Shown: piece by piece, positions 1 through 9,183 of the stretch
Layout: each line of letters begins with the position of its first letter
Position numbering within the stretch: the stretch's first letter is position 1
Assembly: GCA_945948535.1 (NCBI GenBank)
Contig: CAMFBN010000009.1
Span: 1-64,000, forward strand
Length of the DNA stretch: 64,000 nt
Source: an uncultured Clostridia bacterium
GTDB lineage: Bacteria > Bacillota > Clostridia > Oscillospirales > Oscillospiraceae
Reading direction: 5' to 3'
Made by a program: the position numbers and the translations under genes
Notes under the pieces: model-generated
Databases searched by the model: none
The model's input: the letters and a program-made list of their open reading frames with translations, nothing else
What the model was told of the DNA's origin: nothing

Positions 1-47
1 ACCTCCTGCTTGTAAGGCAGATGCTCTCCCAGCTGAGCTATGCTCCC
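1..47 (-). tRNA. tRNA-Val (anticodon TAC), 3' part cut by window edge
   Basis: Read on the minus strand from 47, the sequence has a 7-nt acceptor strand GGGAGCA, a D-arm beginning GCTC, and an anticodon stem around the loop CTTACAA, giving anticodon TAC (valine). The variable region begins at the window edge; the T-arm and 3' end lie outside. A consensus promoter stands just upstream. Confidence 0.9.
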
Positions 48-87
48 GAACGCGCATTCGGTGTTGCTCACCTCAGCGACGTGGTTC

Positions 88-116
88 ATTATACATAAAA
101 CCCACCAATTTGTCAA
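88..116 (-). promoter_or_regulatory. Consensus sigma-A promoter of the tRNA-Val gene
   Basis: On the minus strand TTGACA (116-111) and TATAAT (93-88) are separated by exactly 17 nt, 41 nt before the tRNA 5' end. Both hexamers match consensus perfectly, as expected for a stable-RNA promoter. Confidence 0.85.
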
Positions 117-190
117 GTATTTTTTTCTGTTTTTTTCGTTGGATTCTGTCTGTCAGTTTTCCGGGGAATCGGGCAAAAAACAGGTTAAAA

Positions 191-1069
191 TCATATCTTT
201 TTCAGGAGTTCCGCCACATCCTCCGGTGTGAAGGTATACACCGTGTCGCAGAACTGGCACTCCACCGGGAAGGGCTTGCCCTCCTCCATGATCTGGGTCA
301 GCTCCTCCCGACCAAGGCTGATCAGGACGCTTTCCACCCGCTCCCGGGAGCAATAGCACTTGTAGCTGACCTCTGCGGTTTCCAGGAACACCACGCCCAG
401 GCTGCCGCAGACCTGACCCAGAATGTCCTCCGGCGTCATGCCCGCTTCCAGCATGGGGGTCACCGCGCCGGCGCGCTGAATGCCCGCTTCCAGGGTGGAA
501 ACGGTCTCCTCCGGTGCGCCGGGCAGCAGCTGCAAAATGTAGCCGCCAGCCACTTTCACGCTGGTATCCCGATCCACCAGCACGCCGAGGGCACAGGCCG
601 TGGGAATCTGCTCGCTCTGGGCAAAATAGGCGGTCACATCATCGCCGATCTCGCCGGACACCAGCTCCGTAGAGCCGATGTATGGCTCCTTCATCTGCAA
701 GTCCCGAATGACCGTGATGGTGCCGTTGGTGCCTACTGTCGCGCCAACATCCAGCTTGCCGGGATACTTCTCCACCAGCGGCACCTGTGGCTCCGTCACA
801 TAGCCCCGGACGTTGCCTTCCGCGTCAGACACCACGGTAATGGTGCCAATGGGGCCGCCGCCCCGGATTTGCAGGGTCATGGAGCCGTTTTCCACCTTCT
901 GCATATTGCCCATCATAGAGGCCGCCGTCAGCGCCCGCCCGAAGGCCGCTGTGGCGTTGGGCGTGGTCTTCTGAATCTCCGCGCCCCGGCGGACAAGCTC
1001 CGTGGAGCGGATGGCTACGACCTTCACGAAGCCGTCCATGCTCATTCCGCGAACCAGATAATCCTTCAT
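191..1069 (-). CDS. hslO: Hsp33 family redox-regulated chaperonin
   Basis: A 292-residue protein of normal Hsp33 length. Hsp33 is a cytoplasmic holdase activated by oxidation when its C-terminal zinc site is lost. The zinc ligands are present: Cys-x-Cys at residues 238 and 240 and Cys-x-x-Cys at 271 and 274, ahead of a short C-terminal tail. The N-terminal core has the family's SMMGNMQ-like stretch and Gly-rich substrate-binding region. The ATG at 1067-1069 overlaps the stop of the upstream methyltransferase gene in an ATGA junction, so the two are translationally coupled. It is the last gene of this minus-strand run. The 120 bp to the tRNA-Val promoter contain T-runs but no clear hairpin. 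Confidence 0.95.
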   Translation of the reverse strand: MKDYLVRGMSMDGFVKVVAIRSTELVRRGAEIQKTTPNATAAFGRALTAASMMGNMQKVENGSMTLQIRGGGPIGTITVVSDAEGNVRGYVTEPQVPLVEKYPGKLDVGATVGTNGTITVIRDLQMKEPYIGSTELVSGEIGDDVTAYFAQSEQIPTACALGVLVDRDTSVKVAGGYILQLLPGAPEETVSTLEAGIQRAGAVTPMLEAGMTPEDILGQVCGSLGVVFLETAEVSYKCYCSRERVESVLISLGREELTQIMEEGKPFPVECQFCDTVYTFTPEDVAELLKKI

Positions 1070-1815
1070 CGTATTCTTCCCTTTCTCGCTTTGAAATAAA
1101 TCCGCTGTTCCCCTGACCGGGGCGGCGCCATCCGCCGGTCGCCGTAGACCCGGATGTTCGTAAAGCCCGCGGCCTTTAAGTACCCGGTCAGCTGTTCCGC
1201 AGAGTAGGCATATTCCCGATGCTCCTCGAAGGAGCGCCGCCAGAGCCTGCCCTGCCGCTGAAACAAATCCATGCCGTAGGAGCAGATATTGGTTTTCTCG
1301 TCAAATTCTCCCCGCCAGACGCAGTACACGTCGTCGTCCTCGTCCAGAAACACCTGACCGTCCATGGCCCGGAGCTTTTCCGGGGTGTTCACGTCAAAGA
1401 TAAAGATGCCGCCGGGGTTCAGCGCCCGGTAGACTCGCCGGATGGCTTCGGCACAGTCATTTGGGGCGGTGATGTAGTCCAGACTGTCCAGCGCGCACAC
1501 CGCCAGGTCCACACCCCGGGGCAAAACCAGCTTTTGCAGGTGCTGGCACACAAAGCGAGGCGGGTTGTCCATATCGCCCGCCTTCTGCTGGGCCACGGTC
1601 AGCATTTCCTCGGACATATCCACGCCGATCACCTGCAGGCCCTGCTGCGCCAGCAGGATGCTGACCGTTCCCGTGCCGCAGGCCAGGTCAACGGCGGTTC
1701 TGGGGCGCAGGCCCTCTGCTGTCAGAATCTCCCGGTAGAAGGCCACCGTGGCCCCGTAATCCACATCATTTGTCAGACGGTCATAGCTTGCCGCCAGCGC
1801 TTCATACGCGCCCAT
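1066..1815 (-). CDS. Class I SAM-dependent methyltransferase
   Basis: A 249-residue protein with a Rossmann-type SAM-binding domain: motif I is DLACGTG at residues 43-49, followed by an acidic strand end (VIGVD) and a post-I region with CALDSLDYI. The opening Y-x-x-L-A-x-x-YD is typical of Firmicute YqeM-like class I methyltransferases. The substrate cannot be read from sequence. The frame is open further upstream, but the start at 1815 is chosen because GAGGTGG lies 6 nt before this ATG, and the upstream codons run into the ftsZ terminator. Its stop overlaps the hslO start by 4 nt. Position after ftsZ may be incidental. Confidence 0.85.
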   Translation of the reverse strand: MGAYEALAASYDRLTNDVDYGATVAFYREILTAEGLRPRTAVDLACGTGTVSILLAQQGLQVIGVDMSEEMLTVAQQKAGDMDNPPRFVCQHLQKLVLPRGVDLAVCALDSLDYITAPNDCAEAIRRVYRALNPGGIFIFDVNTPEKLRAMDGQVFLDEDDDVYCVWRGEFDEKTNICSYGMDLFQRQGRLWRRSFEEHREYAYSAEQLTGYLKAAGFTNIRVYGDRRMAPPRSGEQRIYFKARKGRIR

Positions 1816-1829
1816 AAAGTCCACCTCAC

Positions 1830-1862
1830 AGAAAACATCCCGACCCGCTTGGGGTCGGGATG
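1830..1862 (-). terminator. Rho-independent terminator after ftsZ
   Basis: Perfect 11-bp inverted repeat (1836-1846 with 1852-1862, loop 5 nt) followed on the minus strand by TTTTC. It separates ftsZ from the methyltransferase-hslO pair. Confidence 0.85.
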
Positions 1863-1874
1863 CAAAAAACATTC

Positions 1875-3005
<1,131 letters not shown>

Positions 3006-3080
3006 ATTACTCTTCCTCCTATGTATCTGTTCGCTGCTGCGGGGATTCCGCTTACGACTATTTTTACTCATGCTCTCTCT

Positions 3081-3117
3081 ATTCTATCCTTAATTTTCTA
3101 TTTGGTCAATAGAAAAT
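3081..3117 (-). promoter_or_regulatory. ftsZ promoter with a palindrome over the -35 box
   Basis: Minus strand -35 TTGACC (3109-3104) and -10 TAGAAT (3086-3081) with a 17-nt spacer, giving a leader of about 70 nt before the ftsZ start. A perfect inverted repeat with 10-bp arms ATTTTCTATT/AATAGAAAAT and a 5-nt centre covers 3093-3117, centred on the -35 box. There is no T-run after it, so it looks like an operator rather than a terminator; the binding protein is unknown. Confidence 0.75.
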
Positions 3118-3160
3118 GTGTTCGACGGAAAAAATATTTACAGAATTATTACATCTATTC

Positions 3161-4510
3161 CTATGAGAACGGCGTGTAGCCCACCTGATTGGGCCAGATG
3201 GTAAAGCTGCAGTCCAGCACGCCGGACTGGTATTCACTCATTTGGGCAATCACCGCGTTCATGCAGGCGATTTTGTGGTCCAGGCCGGAATTGTCGCCCA
3301 GATTCACCTGATAGCGGGTGCCGTACCAGAGGATAATGTCGTCAATGCGGCTGACGTCCACGCTGGCGGCGCTGCCCACGATGTCATTATTCTCCAGCGC
3401 CTTGAGGATTTGCAGAGCTGCGTCCAGCCTCTGAGCGCCGGTGGTGGTCACGGGAACGGACGCGGGAACCGTCTCGCCCTGGGCCGCTGTTTCTGCGGTG
3501 GCATCCTCGGCGGCAGGCGCGCTTTCCAGCGCCACGCCCCGCTCATCCGGCACGGGATCCTGCAGCGCCACGCCCAGCACCTGGGTATGGTTGGCGACCT
3601 TGGCGTTGTTGCCCTGCTCCACCACCCGTCCGTCGGAATTCATCAGCCACCACTGGCCGGTCTGATCCTTGATGGCATAGACCACGTCGTCTTCTTCGAT
3701 GATAATATTGACAGTATCCGGCAACTTTATACCGAAACGAACCTCCCGGACATAGGGACGGTTGGCCCGGATCAGGGCGGCGGCACGGGCGTGGCTGAAG
3801 GTCAGAAGATTGTCGCCCTTATTGATGCCGCAGACCTCGGTGATGGAGCTTTCGCTGTACACCTCCGCGCCGGACACATAAATGTGGCCGACCTTAAAGA
3901 ACACTGACAGTCCTATGACCAGCGCCAGCACCACAGCGGTGACTGTGACCAGCTGAATGACCAGCCGGTTGCGGTTGAAGACGGCAGGCTGGGTGTAGAT
4001 GACGGCGGGGGTCGGCCGCTTGGGGCGGTTCTTCTTTGTTTTCTTCCGCTTTTCCGCGCTCTTTTTCGCCGACTGCTCAATACTGTCCATCAGGGCAACC
4101 ACGGCAGATTTCTTTTTGGGCTTGCTTCTGCCGTAAGCCCGCTTTTTGTTGGAAATATCGTCGGGATCCGCAGCCGGGCGGCGCTTTCCGGCTTCCTTGC
4201 GGGGCGGCTTTTTCTCCTCCGCCCGCTTCCGGGGCGCGGCAGCCTTCTGTGCCGGACGTCTGGGCTTTTCGGCGGTTTCTGCCGGGCGTTTCGGCCTTTC
4301 GGTTTTCTCTGCCGGCGGCTGACGGCGCTCCTGCGCGGGACGTGCATGGCGCTGCTCGTCGGAGACGGGTTTCTCCCGCCGTTCGCCTGCCGGGCGGGCA
4401 GGCCGCTGGGCATCGTTCGTCCCCTTGGGGCGGGTGCGCTTGGGCGTCCCCTCTGCTGACGGCGGGCGGCGGTTCGGCGTCTCCTGCCGTGGCTTTTGTG
4501 TTGTATCCAT
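3161..4510 (-). CDS. divIB: Cell division protein DivIB/FtsQ with a long basic N-terminal tail
   Basis: A 449-residue bitopic membrane protein of the divisome (DivIB-FtsL-FtsB complex). Residues 1-180 are a cytoplasmic, low-complexity region rich in Arg, Pro, Lys and Glu. One membrane segment spans about 183-205, followed by the extracytoplasmic POTRA-like domain (about 206-275) and the beta domain with an Ala/Glu/Thr-rich insertion around residues 320-350. Family members usually have a much shorter cytoplasmic tail (tens of residues). CGGAGG precedes the ATG. It is 13 nt downstream of murG and is the last gene of the contiguous dcw run. Confidence 0.9.
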   Translation of the reverse strand: MDTTQKPRQETPNRRPPSAEGTPKRTRPKGTNDAQRPARPAGERREKPVSDEQRHARPAQERRQPPAEKTERPKRPAETAEKPRRPAQKAAAPRKRAEEKKPPRKEAGKRRPAADPDDISNKKRAYGRSKPKKKSAVVALMDSIEQSAKKSAEKRKKTKKNRPKRPTPAVIYTQPAVFNRNRLVIQLVTVTAVVLALVIGLSVFFKVGHIYVSGAEVYSESSITEVCGINKGDNLLTFSHARAAALIRANRPYVREVRFGIKLPDTVNIIIEEDDVVYAIKDQTGQWWLMNSDGRVVEQGNNAKVANHTQVLGVALQDPVPDERGVALESAPAAEDATAETAAQGETVPASVPVTTTGAQRLDAALQILKALENNDIVGSAASVDVSRIDDIILWYGTRYQVNLGDNSGLDHKIACMNAVIAQMSEYQSGVLDCSFTIWPNQVGYTPFS

Positions 4511-4523
4511 AAGTTTCCTCCGA

Positions 4524-5645
4524 TTACCGCCTGGTCAGTTCCTCCACGATGGTGCAGATGCGGTCCGTGGCGTCCAGCTTCATCTGGGCGTGGAGCTTCC
4601 GGGACATCTCTGCCCGGCGGTTGTCATCTGTCAAAAGCTCCCGGATCAGGCTGTACAGCTTCTCCGGGGTGCAGTCCTTTTCCAGCAGTACCAACGCGCC
4701 CCCGCCTGCTTCCAGCACCCGGGCGTTCTTCTCCTGATGATTGTTGGTCACATTGGGAGAAGGAATGAGAATGCAGGGGGTTCCGGCAGCAGCAATCTCA
4801 TTGCAGGTTGCAGAGCCTGCGCGACCGATGACCACATCGGCGGCAGTCAGTACGTTGGGCATATCGTAAATATACTCCCGGATGTCCAGCGCGGAGCAAT
4901 GCGCATAGTCCACCCCGTTGTCCTTCACCCGTCTGGGCATCCATTCCTTACCAAAGCTGCCCGTGGCGTGAATGTGGTGAAAGGGGAAGCCGTCGGCCTG
5001 CTCCAGCGGCATCATATCGGCAATGGTTTCGTTCATGACCTTGGCACCCTGAGAGCCAAAGGCGGAGACCACCACCTGACCGGAAAGGCCCAGAGCCTGA
5101 CGGGCCTGCTCTCTGGTGGTGAACAGGAACTCCTTGCGCACCGGCATTCCAACGACCTCCACCCTTTCCGGGTGCTTATAGTACTGGACGCTTTCTTCAA
5201 AAGCCACCAGCACCCGGGTGGCCCGGCTGGCTGCCAGCTTGGTGGTCACGCCGGGAACCGCGTTGCTCTCGTGGACACAGGTGGGGATGCCCATGGACTG
5301 GGCGGCGTACAGTGCCGGGAAGCTGGCATAACCGCCGGTGCCGATAACCGCGTCGGGCTGAAAGTCCCGGATGATTTTCCTGCACTGGCCCACCGCGCCC
5401 AGAACGCACTTCACAGCGTGGATATTCTGTTTCAGGCCCGCCAGATTCCGCTTCCGGCTCAGGCCGGAGCCGGGCAGGCATTTCACCTCGTAGCCAGCCT
5501 TAGGCACTAATCTTTCCTCCATATGGCCTTCCGCGCCGATGAAGAGAATTTTGCAGTCCGGGTATTTCTCCCGCAGCTGGTTCGCCACGGCGATGGCAGG
5601 ATTAATATGGCCCGCGGTGCCGCCGCAGGTAAAAATCAGGTTCAT
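4524..5645 (-). CDS. murG: UDP-GlcNAc:undecaprenyl-PP-MurNAc-pentapeptide GlcNAc transferase
   Basis: MurG converts lipid I to lipid II on the inner face of the membrane. The 373-residue protein has the N-terminal glycine loop GGTAGHINPA (about residues 8-17), a second G-loop GTGGYAS, and the C-terminal acceptor/UDP-GlcNAc motif region (IGRAGSATCNEIAAAG). The ATG overlaps the ftsW stop by 4 nt, so flippase/polymerase and lipid II synthesis are translationally coupled. divIB follows 13 nt downstream. Confidence 0.97.
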   Translation of the reverse strand: MNLIFTCGGTAGHINPAIAVANQLREKYPDCKILFIGAEGHMEERLVPKAGYEVKCLPGSGLSRKRNLAGLKQNIHAVKCVLGAVGQCRKIIRDFQPDAVIGTGGYASFPALYAAQSMGIPTCVHESNAVPGVTTKLAASRATRVLVAFEESVQYYKHPERVEVVGMPVRKEFLFTTREQARQALGLSGQVVVSAFGSQGAKVMNETIADMMPLEQADGFPFHHIHATGSFGKEWMPRRVKDNGVDYAHCSALDIREYIYDMPNVLTAADVVIGRAGSATCNEIAAAGTPCILIPSPNVTNNHQEKNARVLEAGGGALVLLEKDCTPEKLYSLIRELLTDDNRRAEMSRKLHAQMKLDATDRICTIVEELTRR

Positions 5646-6808
5646 AGGGGTTCCTCCTGAAGTTTTCTATGGTTTCTGTATCGGGATATTTGTAAAACGA
5701 TACCCATTTCCCCCAAATTCACCGCCAGCGCCGTGCCGCCGTAGGAAAAGAACGGCAGGGAGATACCGGTGGAGGGAAGGAGGTTCGTGACTACGCAAAG
5801 GTTCAAAATGGTCTGGACAGCGATCAGCGTCACAAGACCCGAGGCCAGAACGGTGGAGAACCGGTCCCGGGCGTGCAGGGCAATCCAGTAGCCCCGCAGA
5901 ATGGTCACGGCGAACAGGGCGACAATGGTCAGCGCCCCCACCAGACCCAGTTCCTCGCAGCAGATGGCGAAGATATAGTCGTTATACTGAAAGGGCAGGT
6001 ACAGATATTTCTGCCGGGACTTGCCGAAGCCCAGCCCGAACAGCCCGCCGGAGCCGATGGCGTAAAGGGACTGTAAAATCTGATAGCCCGTGTCTCCCGG
6101 GTCCTGCTCGGGGTGAAGCCACGCCGAGACCCGGTCACCGGCATAGCCCATGAATTGGATATAGACCAGCACAAACACCACCGCGGCGGCGGCGCCTGCC
6201 ATCAGCCACTTGGGGCTGGTGCCCGCAACGAACATCATCACCACCGCCACCATGCCCATGAGCATAATCGCGGACAGGTGCTTTTCCAGCGCCAACGGGA
6301 GAAGAATTCCCATCAGCGCCATGCCGAAGCCCAGAACCCCGTAGCGGAACTGCTTCGCGTCCTGCCCGTAGCGGCGGGTCAGCCGGGCGAACAGGAGAAT
6401 CATGGTGAATTTCGCCACCTCGGAGGGCTGGAACTGGATGCCCGCAAGGTTAATCCAGCGTTTCGCCCCGTTGACCTCCTGCCCGATGACCAGCACGGAC
6501 AGCAGGAGCACAATGCTGACCCCGTACAAAGGCCAGGCCAGCCGGTACCAGAATCTCACCGGAATCCGGCTGAAAAAGAACATGGCCGCCAACCCGATCA
6601 GGGCGCAGGCCCCCTGCTTTTGCAGGTATTTGGTAGAAATGGCATAGCCGGTGTCGTACTCGCTCTGGGCGTAGCTGGCAGAATACAGCATGGTCAGCCC
6701 CACCGTCAGCAGAAGCAGCACCAGAAACAAGAACGGGTAGTCCACCGCATCTTCCCTCCGCCCGAATAACAGGCGGCGTTCCTCTTTGGCATGGAGAGCC
6801 TTCCCCAT
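5642..6808 (-). CDS. ftsW: SEDS peptidoglycan polymerase FtsW/SpoVE
   Basis: A 388-residue polytopic membrane protein of the SEDS family that polymerises lipid II with a partner class B PBP at the septum. It shows the family stretch NGAKRWI..IQFQPSEVAK, many hydrophobic segments and the C-terminal FFSYGGTALAVNL motif. The ATG at 6808 is preferred over an upstream TTG because GGAGG lies 7 nt before it. It follows mraY directly; murD, usual between the two in many dcw clusters, is absent. Whether it acts in vegetative division or sporulation (SpoVE) cannot be told from sequence. Confidence 0.93.
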   Translation of the reverse strand: MGKALHAKEERRLLFGRREDAVDYPFLFLVLLLLTVGLTMLYSASYAQSEYDTGYAISTKYLQKQGACALIGLAAMFFFSRIPVRFWYRLAWPLYGVSIVLLLSVLVIGQEVNGAKRWINLAGIQFQPSEVAKFTMILLFARLTRRYGQDAKQFRYGVLGFGMALMGILLPLALEKHLSAIMLMGMVAVVMMFVAGTSPKWLMAGAAAAVVFVLVYIQFMGYAGDRVSAWLHPEQDPGDTGYQILQSLYAIGSGGLFGLGFGKSRQKYLYLPFQYNDYIFAICCEELGLVGALTIVALFAVTILRGYWIALHARDRFSTVLASGLVTLIAVQTILNLCVVTNLLPSTGISLPFFSYGGTALAVNLGEMGIVLQISRYRNHRKLQEEPL

Positions 6809-6829
6809 TGCCAAACCTCCAATCAGGGG

Positions 6830-7807
6830 TTATCCGACCAGACCGGAAATGCCGAACCAGGCCAGAATGCACATGATTGCAGACACACCGGCAAAGCTGA
6901 GAACGATTTTTTCTTCCTTCCAGCCGCACATCTCAAAGTGGTGGTGGATGGGGGCCATCTTGAACAGGCGCTTGCCGTGGGTCAGCTTGAAGTAGGTAAT
7001 CTGCAAAATATCCGACATGGTCTCGCAGATATAGACAAAGCCCACCAGAATCAGAATCAGGGGCATTTCCAGCGCGAAGGCCATGGCGCAGACTACGCCG
7101 CCCAGAAACAGGGAGCCGGTGTCGCCCATGAACACCTTGGCAGGATGCCAGTTGTAGGTCAGGTAGGCAATCAGCCCGCCAACCAGCGAGGCCGGCAGCA
7201 GGGCCAGATCGTACTTGCCCAGGGCAATGGACGCCGCCGTGAAAAATACCATCACCGGCAGTGTCACCGAGCTGGACAGGCCGTCCACGCCGTCGGTCAG
7301 GTTCACCGAGTTGACGCAGCCCACCATGACGAACATGGCAAAGAAGATGTAGACGATGGGATGCAGATAGAAGGTCTTATTCCAGAAAGGAATGTACAGG
7401 TGGGTGTCCATAGCTCCGGCCTTATACATGGCGTACAGGAACACGGCGGATACCGCCATCTGAAGCATGGCCTTCTGCATGGAGGTCAAGCCCAGATTCC
7501 GGTGGTGGCGCACCTTGGTAAAATCGTCCAGAAAGCCGATGAAGCCAAAGCACAGGGCCAGTACCAGCACAAAAAACACGGAATAATCCGTCATGGAGGG
7601 CAGATTGCCCACAAGGCACAGAATAGACGCGAAAATGAACATCAGGCCGCCCATAATGGGAGTGCCGGTCTTATTGTTGTGCCAGGTGGGGCCGATCTCC
7701 CGGATGGAGGCGCCGGCCTTCAGGGCATGGAGCACCGGCAGCAGAAAATGTCCCAGTGCCCAGCTCAGGGCGCAGCCCACCACGCCGGTAATCAGAATAC
7801 GTGTCAT
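6830..7807 (-). CDS. mraY: Phospho-N-acetylmuramoyl-pentapeptide transferase
   Basis: MraY transfers phospho-MurNAc-pentapeptide to undecaprenyl phosphate, making lipid I. The 325-residue protein has about ten hydrophobic segments, the Asp-rich FLDDFTK motif, the NLTDGVDGL motif and the C-terminal histidine motif MAPIHHHFE, all catalytic signatures. GGAGG precedes the ATG. It lies 16 nt after murF and 21 nt before ftsW. Confidence 0.97.
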   Translation of the reverse strand: MTRILITGVVGCALSWALGHFLLPVLHALKAGASIREIGPTWHNNKTGTPIMGGLMFIFASILCLVGNLPSMTDYSVFFVLVLALCFGFIGFLDDFTKVRHHRNLGLTSMQKAMLQMAVSAVFLYAMYKAGAMDTHLYIPFWNKTFYLHPIVYIFFAMFVMVGCVNSVNLTDGVDGLSSSVTLPVMVFFTAASIALGKYDLALLPASLVGGLIAYLTYNWHPAKVFMGDTGSLFLGGVVCAMAFALEMPLILILVGFVYICETMSDILQITYFKLTHGKRLFKMAPIHHHFEMCGWKEEKIVLSFAGVSAIMCILAWFGISGLVG

Positions 7808-7823
7808 ATTGAATATCCTCCGT

Positions 7824-9182
7824 TTATTTCTCTTCCTTCAGGAACGCTTCCAGCACCTTTTCCAGATGCATTCCATGGCTTCCCTTGAACAGGATCACAT
7901 CTCCGGGCTTCACCGCCCGCCGCAGGGCGGTAATCAGATCCTCCCGGCTGTCAAAGGCCCGGCCCATATTTTCCGGCATACCGCCGGTGATGGTGCCGTC
8001 CAGCACCCGCCCGGCGTGGGGGCCAAAGGCAAAGACCATGTCCGCCTTTTCCGCCGCAATCCGTCCAATCTTGTAGTGCTCCGCCTGGGCGCAGTCCCCC
8101 AGTTCCAGCATATCCCCCAGCACGGCGATGTGCCGTCCGGGTCGGTTGCCCAGCACGTTCAGCGCTGCCGCCATGGACTCAGGGCCGGCGTTGTAGCAGT
8201 CGTTGATGATGGTGCAGCCCTTTGCTTCGAAAATCTCCTGCCGCCCGGACATATTCTGAAAAGCGTCCAGCTGCTGCCTGATTTTGTCCGGGTGAACCCC
8301 CAGCTTCAGGCCCACTGTCACCGCTGCCAACGCGTCCGCCACATAGTGTTCGCCCTCCAGCTTCATTTCCACCGGGAAGGTAAGGCGCCCGGCTTCCACG
8401 GTAAAGCGGAGCACGCCGCCCTTCTGGCTTACGTCCAGCGCCCGGACATCACAGCCCTCGCTTGCACCGAAATAGGTGATGCGCTGCTTGGGCGTCACAT
8501 CCAGACACCGCAGCATGGTATCGTCGCCGTTGAGCAGCAGCATGCCCTGAGGGGTCATGCCCTCTAAGATTTCCAGCTTTGCCTGCCGGATGCCCTGCTG
8601 GGTGCCTAAGAATTCGATGTGCGCGGTTCCTACATTGATAATCACCGCCACGTCCGGGTGGGCGATACAGGACAGATAAGCAATCTCCCGGAAGTGGTTC
8701 ATGCCCATTTCCAGCACCGCCACCTCCGTGTCCTCCGGCATGTCCAGAATCGCCATGGGCATTCCGATGTCGTTATTGTGGTTGGCAGGAGTCTTACTGA
8801 CCCGGAAGGTGCCGGAAAGCACCGCGGCAATCATTTCCTTGGTGGTGCTCTTGCCTACGGAGCCGGTGACCGCCACCACCTTCGCGCCGATCCGTTTCAG
8901 CGCCTCCCGGGCGATGTCGCCCAGAGCGGTGCGGGGGTCTTTCACAAGGATGGCAGGATAGTCCCCCACCTTCCGGCTGCACAGCACCGCCGCCGCGCCT
9001 TTGGCAATGGCGGCGGGAATGTAGTCATGTCCGTCCCGAACACCCTGCAGAGCTATGAACAGCTGTCCCGGCTGAAGGCTGCGGGTGTCGTTGCCCGCGC
9101 CGTCAAAGGCCACGTCCTCATATTTCTCTTCCACCGTGCCGCCGCACCACTGAGCGGCGTCCCGAAGTGTAATTCTTGCCAT
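7824..9182 (-). CDS. murF: UDP-MurNAc-tripeptide--D-Ala-D-Ala ligase
   Basis: MurF adds D-Ala-D-Ala to the UDP-MurNAc-tripeptide in the cytoplasm. The 452-residue protein has the Mur-ligase N-terminal domain, the ATP loop GSVGKST at residues 107-113, the central domain with NHNNDIG, and a C-terminal domain with NDCYNAGPESM. Spacing to murE is one base, typical of operon packing; GAGGAT serves as the ribosome-binding site within the murE 3' end. Confidence 0.96.
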   Translation of the reverse strand: MARITLRDAAQWCGGTVEEKYEDVAFDGAGNDTRSLQPGQLFIALQGVRDGHDYIPAAIAKGAAAVLCSRKVGDYPAILVKDPRTALGDIAREALKRIGAKVVAVTGSVGKSTTKEMIAAVLSGTFRVSKTPANHNNDIGMPMAILDMPEDTEVAVLEMGMNHFREIAYLSCIAHPDVAVIINVGTAHIEFLGTQQGIRQAKLEILEGMTPQGMLLLNGDDTMLRCLDVTPKQRITYFGASEGCDVRALDVSQKGGVLRFTVEAGRLTFPVEMKLEGEHYVADALAAVTVGLKLGVHPDKIRQQLDAFQNMSGRQEIFEAKGCTIINDCYNAGPESMAAALNVLGNRPGRHIAVLGDMLELGDCAQAEHYKIGRIAAEKADMVFAFGPHAGRVLDGTITGGMPENMGRAFDSREDLITALRRAVKPGDVILFKGSHGMHLEKVLEAFLKEEK

Positions 9183-9183
9183 A

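Noticed and set aside
3006-3071. In-frame N-terminal extension of FtsZ
   Set aside because: It would start at the -10 box; the ATG at 3005 has a strong Shine-Dalgarno and matches the family.
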